Below are positions 6,115 through 13,287 of a stretch of DNA of 14,768 nt, piece by piece. The notes beneath the pieces are model-generated. The model searched no databases and had not been told where the DNA came from. It saw nothing but the letters and a program-made list of their open reading frames with translations. Source of the DNA: CAYNWK01 sp964400875 (lineage in GTDB: Bacteria > Chloroflexota > Anaerolineae > Anaerolineales > UBA4823); NCBI GenBank assembly GCA_964400875.1, contig CAYNWK010000105.1, forward strand, positions 1-14,768, in the 5' to 3' direction. The stretch's first letter is position 1. The number at the start of each line of letters is the position of its first letter. The position numbers were made by a program, and so were the translations under genes.

Positions 6115-6525
6115 TTAGTTACAGGTAAGCGGATCCTTTGCGGACGCGGCGTCTCGCTCTGCACGCGCCCGGCGAGTGAGGTTGTTGAGGTGAGCGATAA
6201 GCACGTTGCTTGGCACGGGTTTGATCAAAAAGTCGTCTGCACCTTCATCGAGGGCGTGCGTTGCCGTACCAGGTTTGCTCATCGCCGAGAGCACCAGAAT
6301 TGGCACCTGGCTGAATTCGCGGATCCCCCGGCAGACTTCCAGACCACCCATTCCAGGCATATATAAGTCTAAAACAACAACATCCGGCTTTAGTCGGCGG
6401 GCAGCCTCAATCCCCTCTTTTCCCGTATGCACCGTCTCGACCTTAAACGACTTCGCTTCCAGGGCAACCTGGAGCATTTCTGTCATGGCGATATCGTCAT
6501 CGATCATTAAAACACGGGTTTGCAC
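6115..6525 (-). CDS. Receiver-only response regulator
   Basis: This is a single CheY-like receiver of 136 residues with no output domain. Acidic residues Asp10 and Asp11, the phosphoacceptor Asp53 (VVLDLYMPG), Ser80 in the switch position and Lys102 (LIKP) are all present, so it should be phosphorylated normally. A 20-residue basic and polar tail follows. The frame is open further upstream, but the GTG at 6523-6525 has a very good ribosome binding site (GGAGGAA, complement of 6530-6536, 6 bases away) and begins exactly at the receiver fold, so it is chosen. It is transcribed away from the kinase operon that begins at 6821. Those kinases are plausible partners, by location only. Confidence 0.88.
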   Translation of the reverse strand: MQTRVLMIDDDIAMTEMLQVALEAKSFKVETVHTGKEGIEAARRLKPDVVVLDLYMPGMGGLEVCRGIREFSQVPILVLSAMSKPGTATHALDEGADDFLIKPVPSNVLIAHLNNLTRRARAERDAASAKDPLTCN

Positions 6526-6820
6526 ACTATTCCTCCTCAAGGTGGAGCGCAAGCCATCTAAACGGCAGTGATTCTGGTTGCAGACTTGGGCTTGAGGCCA
6601 CACTTGATCTATGATTACAAACGAACTGCTCTGGCGTCCATTATGCCTTATATTGGAAAATCTATACCTTACAAACACTTAACAAGGCTCTCCGAAGGTC
6701 TGGACAATTTGGGGGGTTGTGGATTATTTTATAACGGCGCAGGCGTGATAATTCTTGCACGGCTGTTATTTTGAACTTGCCTTCAGTCGGTTTTAGAGAT
6801 ATGATTAGTCATAATATTTC
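6526..6820. other. Intergenic region between divergent signalling genes
   Basis: These 295 bases separate the receiver gene from the kinase operon. The plus-strand promoter at 6777-6805 is clear. ATAAC at 6731-6735 and GTTAT at 6765-6769 form a loose inverted repeat. On the minus strand I see only weak promoter candidates near 6630-6665. Short open frames here lack ribosome binding sites and are not called. Confidence 0.6.
6777..6805 (+). promoter_or_regulatory. Promoter of the two-kinase operon
   Basis: TTGCCT at 6777-6782 and TATGAT at 6800-6805 are separated by 17 bp. The expected start is about 6811-6813, only 8-10 bases before the ATG at 6821. No Shine-Dalgarno is present, which suggests a leaderless or nearly leaderless mRNA. 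Confidence 0.65.
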
Positions 6821-7990
6821 ATGGTTGACCCCTCGGGTATGAATACTGAGCTTCGTTGTCCGCGCTGCAACCGATTAATCGATCCGCATCTACTTAACTG
6901 CTCTTATTGTGGGGTCAATTTGGCTCTGGCGGCAGCCCTCATAGAGAACTCGGTACCTCAACCATATCTCTCTTTCAACACACCGATAACCCCAGAGGTT
7001 TTGGTTCCTCGTTTGGGCGATTATTTGATAGAGAAGGGGGTCCTGAACCAAGCCGAGTTGCAGCGCGCTTTAGCCTATCAACGTAATAAAGCGGAACAGG
7101 GGCAGCCTTGTCTAATCGGCCAGGCCCTCTTGGAACTCGGTTCAATCGACCGTTCGACTCTAGACAAAGCAGTCACGGAACAAATATTGCAACTACAGAC
7201 TGCTTTGGAAAAGACTAACCAACGCTTAGAACAGCGGGTCCAGGAACGCACCAGTGAACTTCAACGCGCGTTGAAAAAGCTAACCGAACTGAACCAGCTC
7301 AAGTCAAATTTCATATCCAACATATCTCATGAATTGCGTACCCCTTTAACCCATATCAAAGGTTATTTGGATATGTTGTCCGATGGTGGCTTGGGTCCGT
7401 TGACCGAATACCAACTTGAAGCTGTTCAGGTCTTGATGAGATCCGAGAACCGTTTGGAGCGCTTAATCGAAGACTTGATCCAGTTCTCCTTGGCTACGAA
7501 GGGAGAACTCTCGATGAAAATCGAGAGTTTCGATCTCGATGATGTCATCTCCGCGGCTGTCACACAAACAGCCAACAAGGCGGAAGCGAAAGCGATCCAG
7601 CTGAACTTCGAGACCTCGCCCCAGCATTCCAGGGTGAGCGGTGATGAGGAGAAAATCGGCTGGGTGCTCATGCAGTTGTTGGATAACGCCATCAAATTTA
7701 CGCCGGAAGGGGGTCAAGTGGTCATCGAAGCTACCCCTGAAAATGGGTTGTTATCCGTTGCAGTTAAAGACACCGGAGTTGGGATCCCGGAGGAACGCTT
7801 GGATGAAGCCTTCGAACCTTTCCATCAATTGGACGGTTCGATTACGCGCAAATATTCGGGAACCGGTCTGGGACTGGCAATGGTGCGCAGAATCTTGGAT
7901 GCTCATGGCGTGCCGATTCACGTACACTCGGAGAATGGTGGCGGTTCCGTGTTCGAATTCTCCCTGCCTTTGGATGAAGACGAGTTATGA
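6821..7990 (+). CDS. Soluble histidine kinase with zinc ribbon and MshEN-like sensor domain
   Basis: The 389-residue product has no membrane segment. Cys13, Cys16, Cys27 and Cys30 form a zinc ribbon. Residues 62-122 resemble the N-terminal domain of GspE/PilB/MshE ATPases. The first half, from Arg64-Leu65-Gly66 through Gly73, Leu80 and Leu84 to Gln87, fits every fixed position of the published MshEN c-di-GMP-binding motif. The second half (LIGQALLELGSID, ending at Gln121) is similar but lacks the Arg. A coiled coil at about 121-160 leads to HisKA with His170 (ISHELRTPL). The ATPase has Asn289 (LDNAIKF), DTGVGI at 317-322 and GTGLGLA at 347-353. A start at 6839 is possible and would remove six residues. 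The stop overlaps the next kinase by 4 bases (ATGA). Confidence 0.9.
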   Translation: MVDPSGMNTELRCPRCNRLIDPHLLNCSYCGVNLALAAALIENSVPQPYLSFNTPITPEVLVPRLGDYLIEKGVLNQAELQRALAYQRNKAEQGQPCLIGQALLELGSIDRSTLDKAVTEQILQLQTALEKTNQRLEQRVQERTSELQRALKKLTELNQLKSNFISNISHELRTPLTHIKGYLDMLSDGGLGPLTEYQLEAVQVLMRSENRLERLIEDLIQFSLATKGELSMKIESFDLDDVISAAVTQTANKAEAKAIQLNFETSPQHSRVSGDEEKIGWVLMQLLDNAIKFTPEGGQVVIEATPENGLLSVAVKDTGVGIPEERLDEAFEPFHQLDGSITRKYSGTGLGLAMVRRILDAHGVPIHVHSENGGGSVFEFSLPLDEDEL

Positions 7991-9216
7991 CCGAGGAGCT
8001 TAGCAAGAAGAAAGCCGATTTGACCTCCGAAGAATTAGAGGCAATCTACGCTATCAGCCGGGTGGCGACGCGGGCGAAGGATCCCGATGAAGGTTTGGAT
8101 GAAATTATCGCCTTAGCCCGGCCTGTTTTCATTTTCGATAACGTAGTGCTTTACATACGGGAAGGTTTTGAAAGCCTGGAGCCGCTCTTTGCCCGGGCGA
8201 TTGGGCGCGGCAGGACGACGGAGGAGGATCTTACCTGGGGTGAAGCTATTGCCACCGACGTATTACGCAAAGAGAAAGTCGTCGTCAAGCGAGAGGTGCA
8301 AGGGGACTACACTAAGAATCGCATGCAGTTGCGGTTCTTAATTGGTATGCCCCTGGTGAGCGGCGAGCACAATATCGGCGCTCTGGTCTTCGTCCGGTAT
8401 GGCGGTCCACCGTACGCTCCTACCCAAATTAAGTTGGCCGAGTACATCACCGATCACGTTGCCCAGTTGTTGGAATACCAGAATATGAACACGCGGTTGT
8501 CAACCTTGGAGAGCGAACGTCGCCAGGAACGTTTGCAGGATGATTTCGTTGCCACGATATCCCACGAGTTGCGCACTCCGCTTGGGTTCATTAAAGGTTA
8601 TGCCACGACCTTGCTGCGGGATGACACCGCCTGGGATGATGAGTCCCGCCGCGAATTTCTCACCATTATCGATGAGGAAGCAGACCGGCTGCAAGAATTA
8701 ATCGACAACCTGCTTGACTCCTCACGCTTACAATCGGGTACATTGCGAATGGATTTCCAACCCGTTCGCCTGGACACCATGTTGAGGGATATGGCTTTAA
8801 GGGCGCGTTCTTTGGATGAGAGCTTTATTATCAATTTGGATTTAAAAAGTGAAGGCGTGATCGTCATGGTCGATCCTACCCGCATGGCGCAAGTTTTTGA
8901 TAACCTGGTCAGCAACGCTCGAAAATATGCGCCTGACTCCAAGGTCCTCGTCACCTTGACGACCAACGGTTCGCGCGCTGACATCGCCTTTCGAGACTAT
9001 GGCCCGGGCATTCACCCGGCACATTTAGAAAATATATTCAACCGGTTTTATCGAGTACCCCATCACGACTCATCCGCACGGGGTACAGGCCTGGGGTTAT
9101 ACATTTGCCAGCGAATCGTCCGGGCCCACAATGGAGATATTCACGCCGAATCGGAATTCGGGAAGGGAACGGTTTTTCACATCTCCTTACCGCGGGAACC
9201 ACGCGACGGCAATTAA
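7987..9216 (+). CDS. GAF-domain sensor histidine kinase
   Basis: This is a 409-residue cytosolic kinase without membrane helices. Residues 15-162 look like a GAF sensor domain, with GMPLVSGEHNIGALVF at 120-135 as its most typical strand pair. The ligand is unknown. A short coiled linker leads to HisKA with phosphoacceptor His193 (ISHELRTPLGFIKGY). The catalytic ATPase has Asn310 (LVSNARKYAP), DYGPGI at 337-342 and GTGLGLYI at 366-373. Its ATG overlaps the stop of the preceding kinase in an ATGA junction, so the two kinases are translationally coupled and probably work in the same pathway. A DNA-binding response regulator follows after 39 bases and is the likely phosphorylation target. Confidence 0.93.
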   Translation: MTEELSKKKADLTSEELEAIYAISRVATRAKDPDEGLDEIIALARPVFIFDNVVLYIREGFESLEPLFARAIGRGRTTEEDLTWGEAIATDVLRKEKVVVKREVQGDYTKNRMQLRFLIGMPLVSGEHNIGALVFVRYGGPPYAPTQIKLAEYITDHVAQLLEYQNMNTRLSTLESERRQERLQDDFVATISHELRTPLGFIKGYATTLLRDDTAWDDESRREFLTIIDEEADRLQELIDNLLDSSRLQSGTLRMDFQPVRLDTMLRDMALRARSLDESFIINLDLKSEGVIVMVDPTRMAQVFDNLVSNARKYAPDSKVLVTLTTNGSRADIAFRDYGPGIHPAHLENIFNRFYRVPHHDSSARGTGLGLYICQRIVRAHNGDIHAESEFGKGTVFHISLPREPRDGN

Positions 9217-9255
9217 CATTGAGGATCAATTCGGTTAGTCCCTAGGAGGCTGATA

Positions 9256-9948
9256 ATGAGTACCAGCATTTTGGTCGTTGACGATGAACCACGGTACGTA
9301 CGTTTGATGGAAGCGAATTTGATCAGTGAAGATTATCAGGTGTTGAAAGCTTATGATGGGCAGAAGGCCGTGGAGCTGGTCGCTGAAACCCAGCCGGATT
9401 TGGTCTTGTTAGATGTGATGATGCCGGGGTTGAGTGGTTTCGCCGCATGCGAGCGCATCCGGGAATTTTCCAACGTACCGATCATCATGGTAACCGCCAA
9501 AGGTGAAGAACAAGATCGCGTAAGAGGTTTGGATGTGGGCGCCGACGATTATATCGTCAAGCCTTTCTCAGCGACTGAGCTGCTCGCCCGGGTCAGGGCG
9601 GTGTTGCGACGGGCTCAGGTGTCTGGTAGCGCTTACCAGCAGCCGGTGTTCACCCACGGAAATCTCAGGATTGATTTTGCCAGGGCAGAGGTCTTCAAGG
9701 AAGATAGGATGGTTTTCCTTTCCGCCACGGAATACCGACTGTTGTTGCAGTTTGCGCACAACCTGGGCAGCATACTATCCTCCGAAGATTTGTTGGTCAA
9801 TGTTTGGGGCCCGGAATACAGTGAAGACAAAGAAATCTTGTGGGTCAGCATTTCCCGGCTGCGGCAAAAGTTGGAAGACGACCCGCGCAACCCGCAGCAC
9901 ATCGTCACACGCTCGGGTATGGGCTATACCATGCCGGTACAGTCCTGA
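9256..9948 (+). CDS. OmpR/PhoB-family response regulator
   Basis: The 230-residue transcription factor has an N-terminal receiver (3-120), with Asp9/Asp10/Glu11 in VVDDEP, phosphoacceptor Asp53 (LLLDVMMPG region), Thr80 and Lys102 (VKPF). A winged-helix DNA-binding domain follows at about 131-228, with LSATEYRLLL at 155-164, a recognition helix around WVSISRLRQKL at 196-206, and the terminal hairpin TRSGMGYTM. The start has AGGAGG at 9244-9249, 6 bases before the ATG. It completes the operon with the two kinases upstream. Its DNA targets are unknown. Confidence 0.95.
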   Translation: MSTSILVVDDEPRYVRLMEANLISEDYQVLKAYDGQKAVELVAETQPDLVLLDVMMPGLSGFAACERIREFSNVPIIMVTAKGEEQDRVRGLDVGADDYIVKPFSATELLARVRAVLRRAQVSGSAYQQPVFTHGNLRIDFARAEVFKEDRMVFLSATEYRLLLQFAHNLGSILSSEDLLVNVWGPEYSEDKEILWVSISRLRQKLEDDPRNPQHIVTRSGMGYTMPVQS

Positions 9949-10051
9949 GCCGCCGCATCGCGTGTCTGCGATTTTGCAGGGCTTATTCCCGGACCTGGTT
10001 GGTAGAAGCGGATAGATTATAGAGTGAGGACTTTCGCACTTGAGGAAAGAA

Positions 10052-10091
10052 CGAGGATGTTTTTTCAAACACCTCGAGTTTCTCAGAGAAA
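10052..10091. promoter_or_regulatory. Hairpin and adjoining palindrome upstream of the cpaF gene pair
   Basis: CGAGG/CCTCG (10052-10056 and 10072-10076) plus TGTTT/AAACA (10058-10062 and 10067-10071) form a 10-bp stem with one bulged A and a TTTC loop. It may terminate the two-component operon, though the T-run after it is short. Immediately after is TTTCTC-A-GAGAAA (10079-10091), a perfect 6-1-6 palindrome that could be an operator. CTCAGAG recurs at 10082-10088 and 10102-10108. Confidence 0.45.
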
Positions 10092-10117
10092 TGCGTAACT
10101 CCTCAGAGTAAAACCGT

Positions 10118-10429
10118 ATGAATTTTCAATTTGATGAGAAAGGGAAGTTCTTTACCGATATTGTCACCAAAGAACCGGTTTCGGCGATGATTCAGACGAT
10201 CACACATACTATTGAAGGCAACGTCTTCGTCCGTAAAGGTGAGCGGCTGATCGATGAGCTCGGTACCTGCGATCAGTTCCTGGCTGTGACCGATGCTGTC
10301 GTGCGCGACCACGCTGGTGAAATGCTCTATAGTAGTGATTTCCTTACGGTCAACAGGGATCATGTCGTTTGGATTCTTCCCATAGAAGAGATGAGGAGAA
10401 CAGCGGGTGGTGGCGGGGGCGAAGAGTGA
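10118..10429 (+). CDS. Small conserved-type protein, DUF6812-like
   Basis: The 103-residue product has no signal peptide or membrane helix. Its core (about 28-90) reads as a compact beta-rich fold: TIEGNVFVRKGERLIDELG, then FLAVTDAVV, then FLTVNRDHVVWILPI. This pattern recalls DUF6812-type proteins, an assignment from memory. The tail is flexible (RRTAGGGGGEE). No clear ribosome binding site precedes the ATG at 10118, and no better in-frame start keeps the fold intact. Its TGA overlaps the GTG of the CpaF-type ATPase by 4 bases, so the two are co-translated and probably function together. Its biochemical role is unknown. Confidence 0.75.
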   Translation: MNFQFDEKGKFFTDIVTKEPVSAMIQTITHTIEGNVFVRKGERLIDELGTCDQFLAVTDAVVRDHAGEMLYSSDFLTVNRDHVVWILPIEEMRRTAGGGGGEE

Positions 10430-11754
10430 CAAATTCTGCCCCCGTAGCAAACCGTCGGCAGCAGATCCCTGAAGCCGACAAAGTAAAGGCGTACTTGCTT
10501 AGCACACTGCTTCAGGAGGTTGAAACCGAACCGATTCCCGCAGATCAACGCCGCCAAGCGGTTACCAAGAAGCTGGTCGAGGTTTACCAAGCTACCCGCT
10601 TGCAATTACCGGAAAGCCTTAAGGAGCAGATCTTTCACGATGTCCTGGATGATCTGCTCGGTTATGGTCCAATTCAACCTTTGCTGGAGGATCCAGAAGT
10701 CACTGAGGTGATGGTCAATGGACCAAATCAGATCTATATCGAGAGGGCTGGAAAACTGATCAAGACGAGCGTGAAGTTCGATGGCGACGAGCACGTTATG
10801 CGCATCATAGATCGCATTATCCTGCCGTTGGGCCGACGGATCGACCCCGAAAGTCCTACCGTGGATGCGCGTCTCCCGGATGGTTCACGCGTCAACGCCG
10901 TGATCCCACCGGTAGCGATTGATGGTCCGTCCATTACGATACGCAAGTTCGCCAAAGAGCGATTGGGCGTTCAACAATTAATCGCCTTTGACTCCATCAC
11001 CGCGAATATGGTGGAGTTTTTACGGGCTTGCGTTGTGGCCCGCCTTAACATCCTGATCTCCGGCGGTACTGGATCGGGCAAGACCACCCTATTAAACGTA
11101 CTTTCAGGCTTGATTCCGGAAGACGACCGCATCGTAACGATTGAGGATGCCGCTGAGTTACAACTGCAGCAAGAGCATGTCGTGCGCATGGAAACGAAAC
11201 CACCCAGCATCGAGGGCCGGGGCGTGGTGACGACGCGGGATCTCGTGCGAAATTCATTACGAATGCGACCTGATCGGATCGTCGTAGGAGAAGTTCGCGG
11301 CGGAGAAGCGCTGGATATGCTCCAGGCGATGAATACCGGACATGATGGATCTTTGACCACCTTGCATGCGAACTCCCCGCGTGATGCTTTATCCAGGCTG
11401 GAGACTTTGACATTGATGTCGGGTGTAAATTTGCCCGTGCGGGTGATTCGAGAACAGGTCGCTTCGGCGGTGGATCTGATCGTACAGCAATCGCGCTTGA
11501 AGGATGGTTCGCGGAAGGTTACTGCGATCACCGAAGTCGCCGGGATGGAAGGTGATACGATTGTTTTGACGGACATCTTCAAATACGCACAAACCGGGAT
11601 TGACCACGATGGGAAGGTTCAAGGAGAATTAAAACCGACCGGAATCCGTCCTTTATTCAGCGCTCGACTGGAAGCGGCCGGTTTCAACTTAAAACCAGAG
11701 GTCTTTGGCGCCAGTATTGTGGACATTCTGCAAAGCAATCGCAAACGGCGCTGA
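10426..11754 (+). CDS. cpaF: CpaF/TadA-family secretion ATPase
   Basis: This cytoplasmic hexameric ATPase of the type II/IV secretion superfamily normally powers assembly of Tad/Flp pili. The 442-residue product has an N-terminal domain (LLGYGPIQPLLEDPEVTEVMVNGP at about 77-100) and then the ATPase core: Walker A GGTGSGKT at 213-220, Asp-box TIEDAAELQ at 238-246, Walker B RIVVGEVRG at 284-292 with Glu289, and the His-box GHDGSLTTLHA at 305-315. All catalytic motifs are intact. The GTG start at 10426 overlaps the previous stop (GTGA). An upstream in-frame ATG at 10369 would add 19 non-family residues and is rejected. Unusually, no tadB, tadC, pilin or prepilin peptidase gene accompanies it here. 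What it drives is unclear from this window. Confidence 0.93.
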   Translation: MTNSAPVANRRQQIPEADKVKAYLLSTLLQEVETEPIPADQRRQAVTKKLVEVYQATRLQLPESLKEQIFHDVLDDLLGYGPIQPLLEDPEVTEVMVNGPNQIYIERAGKLIKTSVKFDGDEHVMRIIDRIILPLGRRIDPESPTVDARLPDGSRVNAVIPPVAIDGPSITIRKFAKERLGVQQLIAFDSITANMVEFLRACVVARLNILISGGTGSGKTTLLNVLSGLIPEDDRIVTIEDAAELQLQQEHVVRMETKPPSIEGRGVVTTRDLVRNSLRMRPDRIVVGEVRGGEALDMLQAMNTGHDGSLTTLHANSPRDALSRLETLTLMSGVNLPVRVIREQVASAVDLIVQQSRLKDGSRKVTAITEVAGMEGDTIVLTDIFKYAQTGIDHDGKVQGELKPTGIRPLFSARLEAAGFNLKPEVFGASIVDILQSNRKRR

Positions 11755-11768
11755 GAGGTCAAACTCGC

Positions 11769-11798
11769 TGAACCTCGCTCTAAAAAGATTGAGGTTCA
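11769..11798 (+). terminator. Possible weak terminator after cpaF
   Basis: TGAACCTC at 11769-11776 pairs with GAGGTTCA at 11791-11798 around a 14-base loop. There is no T-run afterwards, so it may instead be an operator or processing site before the regulator gene. Confidence 0.3.
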
Positions 11799-11841
11799 CA
11801 AGCTGACTGCGAAACTTTGATATAGAAAAGGTAGGATTACC

Positions 11842-12522
11842 ATGCCCATTAACCCGATGGCGATCTCATTGCGAGCCAAGAAACTAGGTGTATTAATACG
11901 TGATGCCCGGATGGCGAACCGAAAAACCCTGCAAGAATGTGCTGAGGCGCTCGGTATCTCTTCTGAAAGGTTCGAGCAATATGAGATGGGTGAAGAATCA
12001 CCCTCGCTGCCTGAACTGGAGATACTGGCGTTTTACCTCGAAGTGCCGCTGGATCATTTCTGGGGAGACCGGGCGATATCAGAAACGGATCCACGACTGA
12101 GCCAATTGGACCTGGATCAATTGCTTGGGCTGCGCCAACGCATTATCGGCGCCAGGCTGCGCAAGCTGCGAACAGAGGCCGGGATCGATGAGCGAGAGTT
12201 AGCTGAGCTCGCCAGCATGTCAAAAGCTCAATTGGATGCCTATGAATTAGGAGAGCAATCAATCCCCTTACCGGAGTTGGAGGCGCTGGCGACTGCGCTC
12301 GAGCAGCCTTTGAAAGATTTTCAGGATCAACAAGGGCCAATCGGCGACTGGGTCCGCCAGCAATACGTCGCCAAACATCTGATGGAGCTGCCTGTGGAGC
12401 TACAAGCGTTCATCAGCAGGCCGGTCAATCGTCCATATATCGAGCTGGCGCAGCGATTGAGCGAAATGGAAGTTGACCGACTGCGCGCGGTCGCCGAAGG
12501 CCTGTTGGAGATCACCCTGTAG
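11842..12522 (+). CDS. Tandem-XRE helix-turn-helix regulator
   Basis: The 226-residue protein has two XRE/Cro-type DNA-binding domains in a row, at about 15-74 (TLQECAEALGISSERFEQYEMGEESPSLPELEILA) and 101-161 (DERELAELASMSKAQLDAYELGEQSIPLPELEALA). A helical C-terminal region (165-226) may mediate dimerisation. The two HTH units are clearly related to each other, suggesting internal duplication, and could bind a bipartite or repeated operator from one chain. AAGGTAGGA at 11828-11836 precedes the ATG at 11842. A TPR gene follows after 66 bases, probably in the same transcript. Target genes are unknown. The adjacent cpaF pair and the palindrome at 10079-10091 are candidates by location only. 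Confidence 0.88.
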   Translation: MPINPMAISLRAKKLGVLIRDARMANRKTLQECAEALGISSERFEQYEMGEESPSLPELEILAFYLEVPLDHFWGDRAISETDPRLSQLDLDQLLGLRQRIIGARLRKLRTEAGIDERELAELASMSKAQLDAYELGEQSIPLPELEALATALEQPLKDFQDQQGPIGDWVRQQYVAKHLMELPVELQAFISRPVNRPYIELAQRLSEMEVDRLRAVAEGLLEITL

Positions 12523-12588
12523 CCGGGAGCTAGATGCACGCGTTGGTGGTATTGAATTAATCTTATTCAGGAGTCCAAAGGAATCCAA

Positions 12589-13131
12589 ATGAAGGATAAA
12601 CACGACGCAGACCAGTACGCTAAAGGCGGCGCGCAAGCATATCAACGCAAGGATTACTCGGCGGCAGCCAGTGCGTTCCAGTCCGCCGCCCAGGCATTTG
12701 CGGTCCTAGGGGATGACCTTGGCGCTGCAGAAATGGCCAATAATCAAAGTGTGGCTTTATTGCAAAACGGCGAAGCCCAGGCGGCCCTCGATGCCGTTTC
12801 AGGTACGGAACTAATCTTTGCCCGGGCTGGCGATGTACTTCACCAGGCTATGGCGCTTGGCAACGCTGCTGCCGCGCTGGAAGCGCTCGATCGGTTAGAG
12901 GAATCTCTTGAGCTCTATACTCAGTGCGCTGATCAGCTGAAAGAGATCGGGGAGACCCAAGTGCGTGCGGATGTTATGCAGTCTTTATCTGCACTCCAAT
13001 TACGCCTCGGTCGCCGGCTACAGGCAATCGCGACCATGCAGGCTGGCCTGGATGGCCTAGAGAAGCCGAGTATCAAGCAGCGTGTGGCGAGGAAATTACT
13101 GGAGACGCCGTTTAAATTGATGAACCGGTAA
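12589..13131 (+). CDS. TPR-repeat protein
   Basis: This is a 180-residue, alanine-rich, all-helical protein with about four tetratricopeptide-like repeats between residues 8 and 155. Helix pairs are marked by AYQRKDYSAAASAFQSAA, NNQSVALLQNGEAQAAL, GNAAAALEALDRLEESLELY and QSLSALQLRLGRRLQAI. It ends in a basic amphipathic tail (KQRVARKLLETPFKLMNR) that could contact a membrane or nucleic acid. There is no signal peptide. TPR proteins act as protein-protein scaffolds, and the partner here is unknown. AAGGAA lies upstream of the ATG. The gene follows the tandem-XRE regulator, and a terminator overlaps its stop codon. Confidence 0.85.
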   Translation: MKDKHDADQYAKGGAQAYQRKDYSAAASAFQSAAQAFAVLGDDLGAAEMANNQSVALLQNGEAQAALDAVSGTELIFARAGDVLHQAMALGNAAAALEALDRLEESLELYTQCADQLKEIGETQVRADVMQSLSALQLRLGRRLQAIATMQAGLDGLEKPSIKQRVARKLLETPFKLMNR

Positions 13132-13148
13132 CTGGGCGACCGGTTTTT
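13123..13148 (+). terminator. Intrinsic terminator overlapping the TPR stop codon
   Basis: AACCGGT at 13123-13129 pairs with ACCGGTT at 13139-13145 around a 9-base loop, and T residues run from 13144 to 13148. The stem includes the last sense codons and the start of the TAA stop, so the terminator is embedded in the end of the gene. Confidence 0.7.
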
Positions 13149-13185
13149 CGATTGGGGTGGGAAACTATTTCATAAGTATGAGCTG

Positions 13186-13239
13186 CCGGGATACGAGTGT
13201 ATACCGGGTACAAACAGATGTGCAGACTAAGGTGTTTGT
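13186..13239. repeat. Two inverted repeats upstream of the acetyltransferase
   Basis: CCGG-G-ATAC (13186-13194) pairs with GTAT-A-CCGG (13199-13207), with one mismatch, around a GAGT loop. ACAAACA (13210-13216) pairs with TGTTTGT (13233-13239) around 16 bases. Both lie just upstream of the promoter at 13252-13280 and are candidate regulator sites. Confidence 0.4.
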
Positions 13240-13251
13240 TCCGATTTTCAC

Positions 13252-13280
13252 TTGCCCGCGGTTCGAGATCGTGCTATAAC
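13252..13280 (+). promoter_or_regulatory. Promoter of the acetyltransferase gene, likely leaderless
   Basis: TTGCCC at 13252-13257 and TATAAC at 13275-13280 are separated by 17 bp. Transcription would start at about 13287-13288, at the ATG itself. No ribosome binding site is present, consistent with a leaderless mRNA. Confidence 0.65.
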
Positions 13281-13287
13281 AAATTCA

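Noticed and set aside
6568..6774. Plus-strand open frame of 68 codons in the divergent signalling region
   Set aside because: There is no ribosome binding site and no recognisable domain, and it ends just before the kinase promoter. It is more likely untranslated spacer.
10971..11582. Long minus-strand open frame inside cpaF
   Set aside because: It is antisense to an intact ATPase with all motifs. Its Ser/Arg/Thr-rich translation is typical of a shadow frame.
13252..13287. TTG start of the acetyltransferase
   Set aside because: The TTG is the -35 hexamer of a well-spaced promoter whose start point is at the ATG at 13288.
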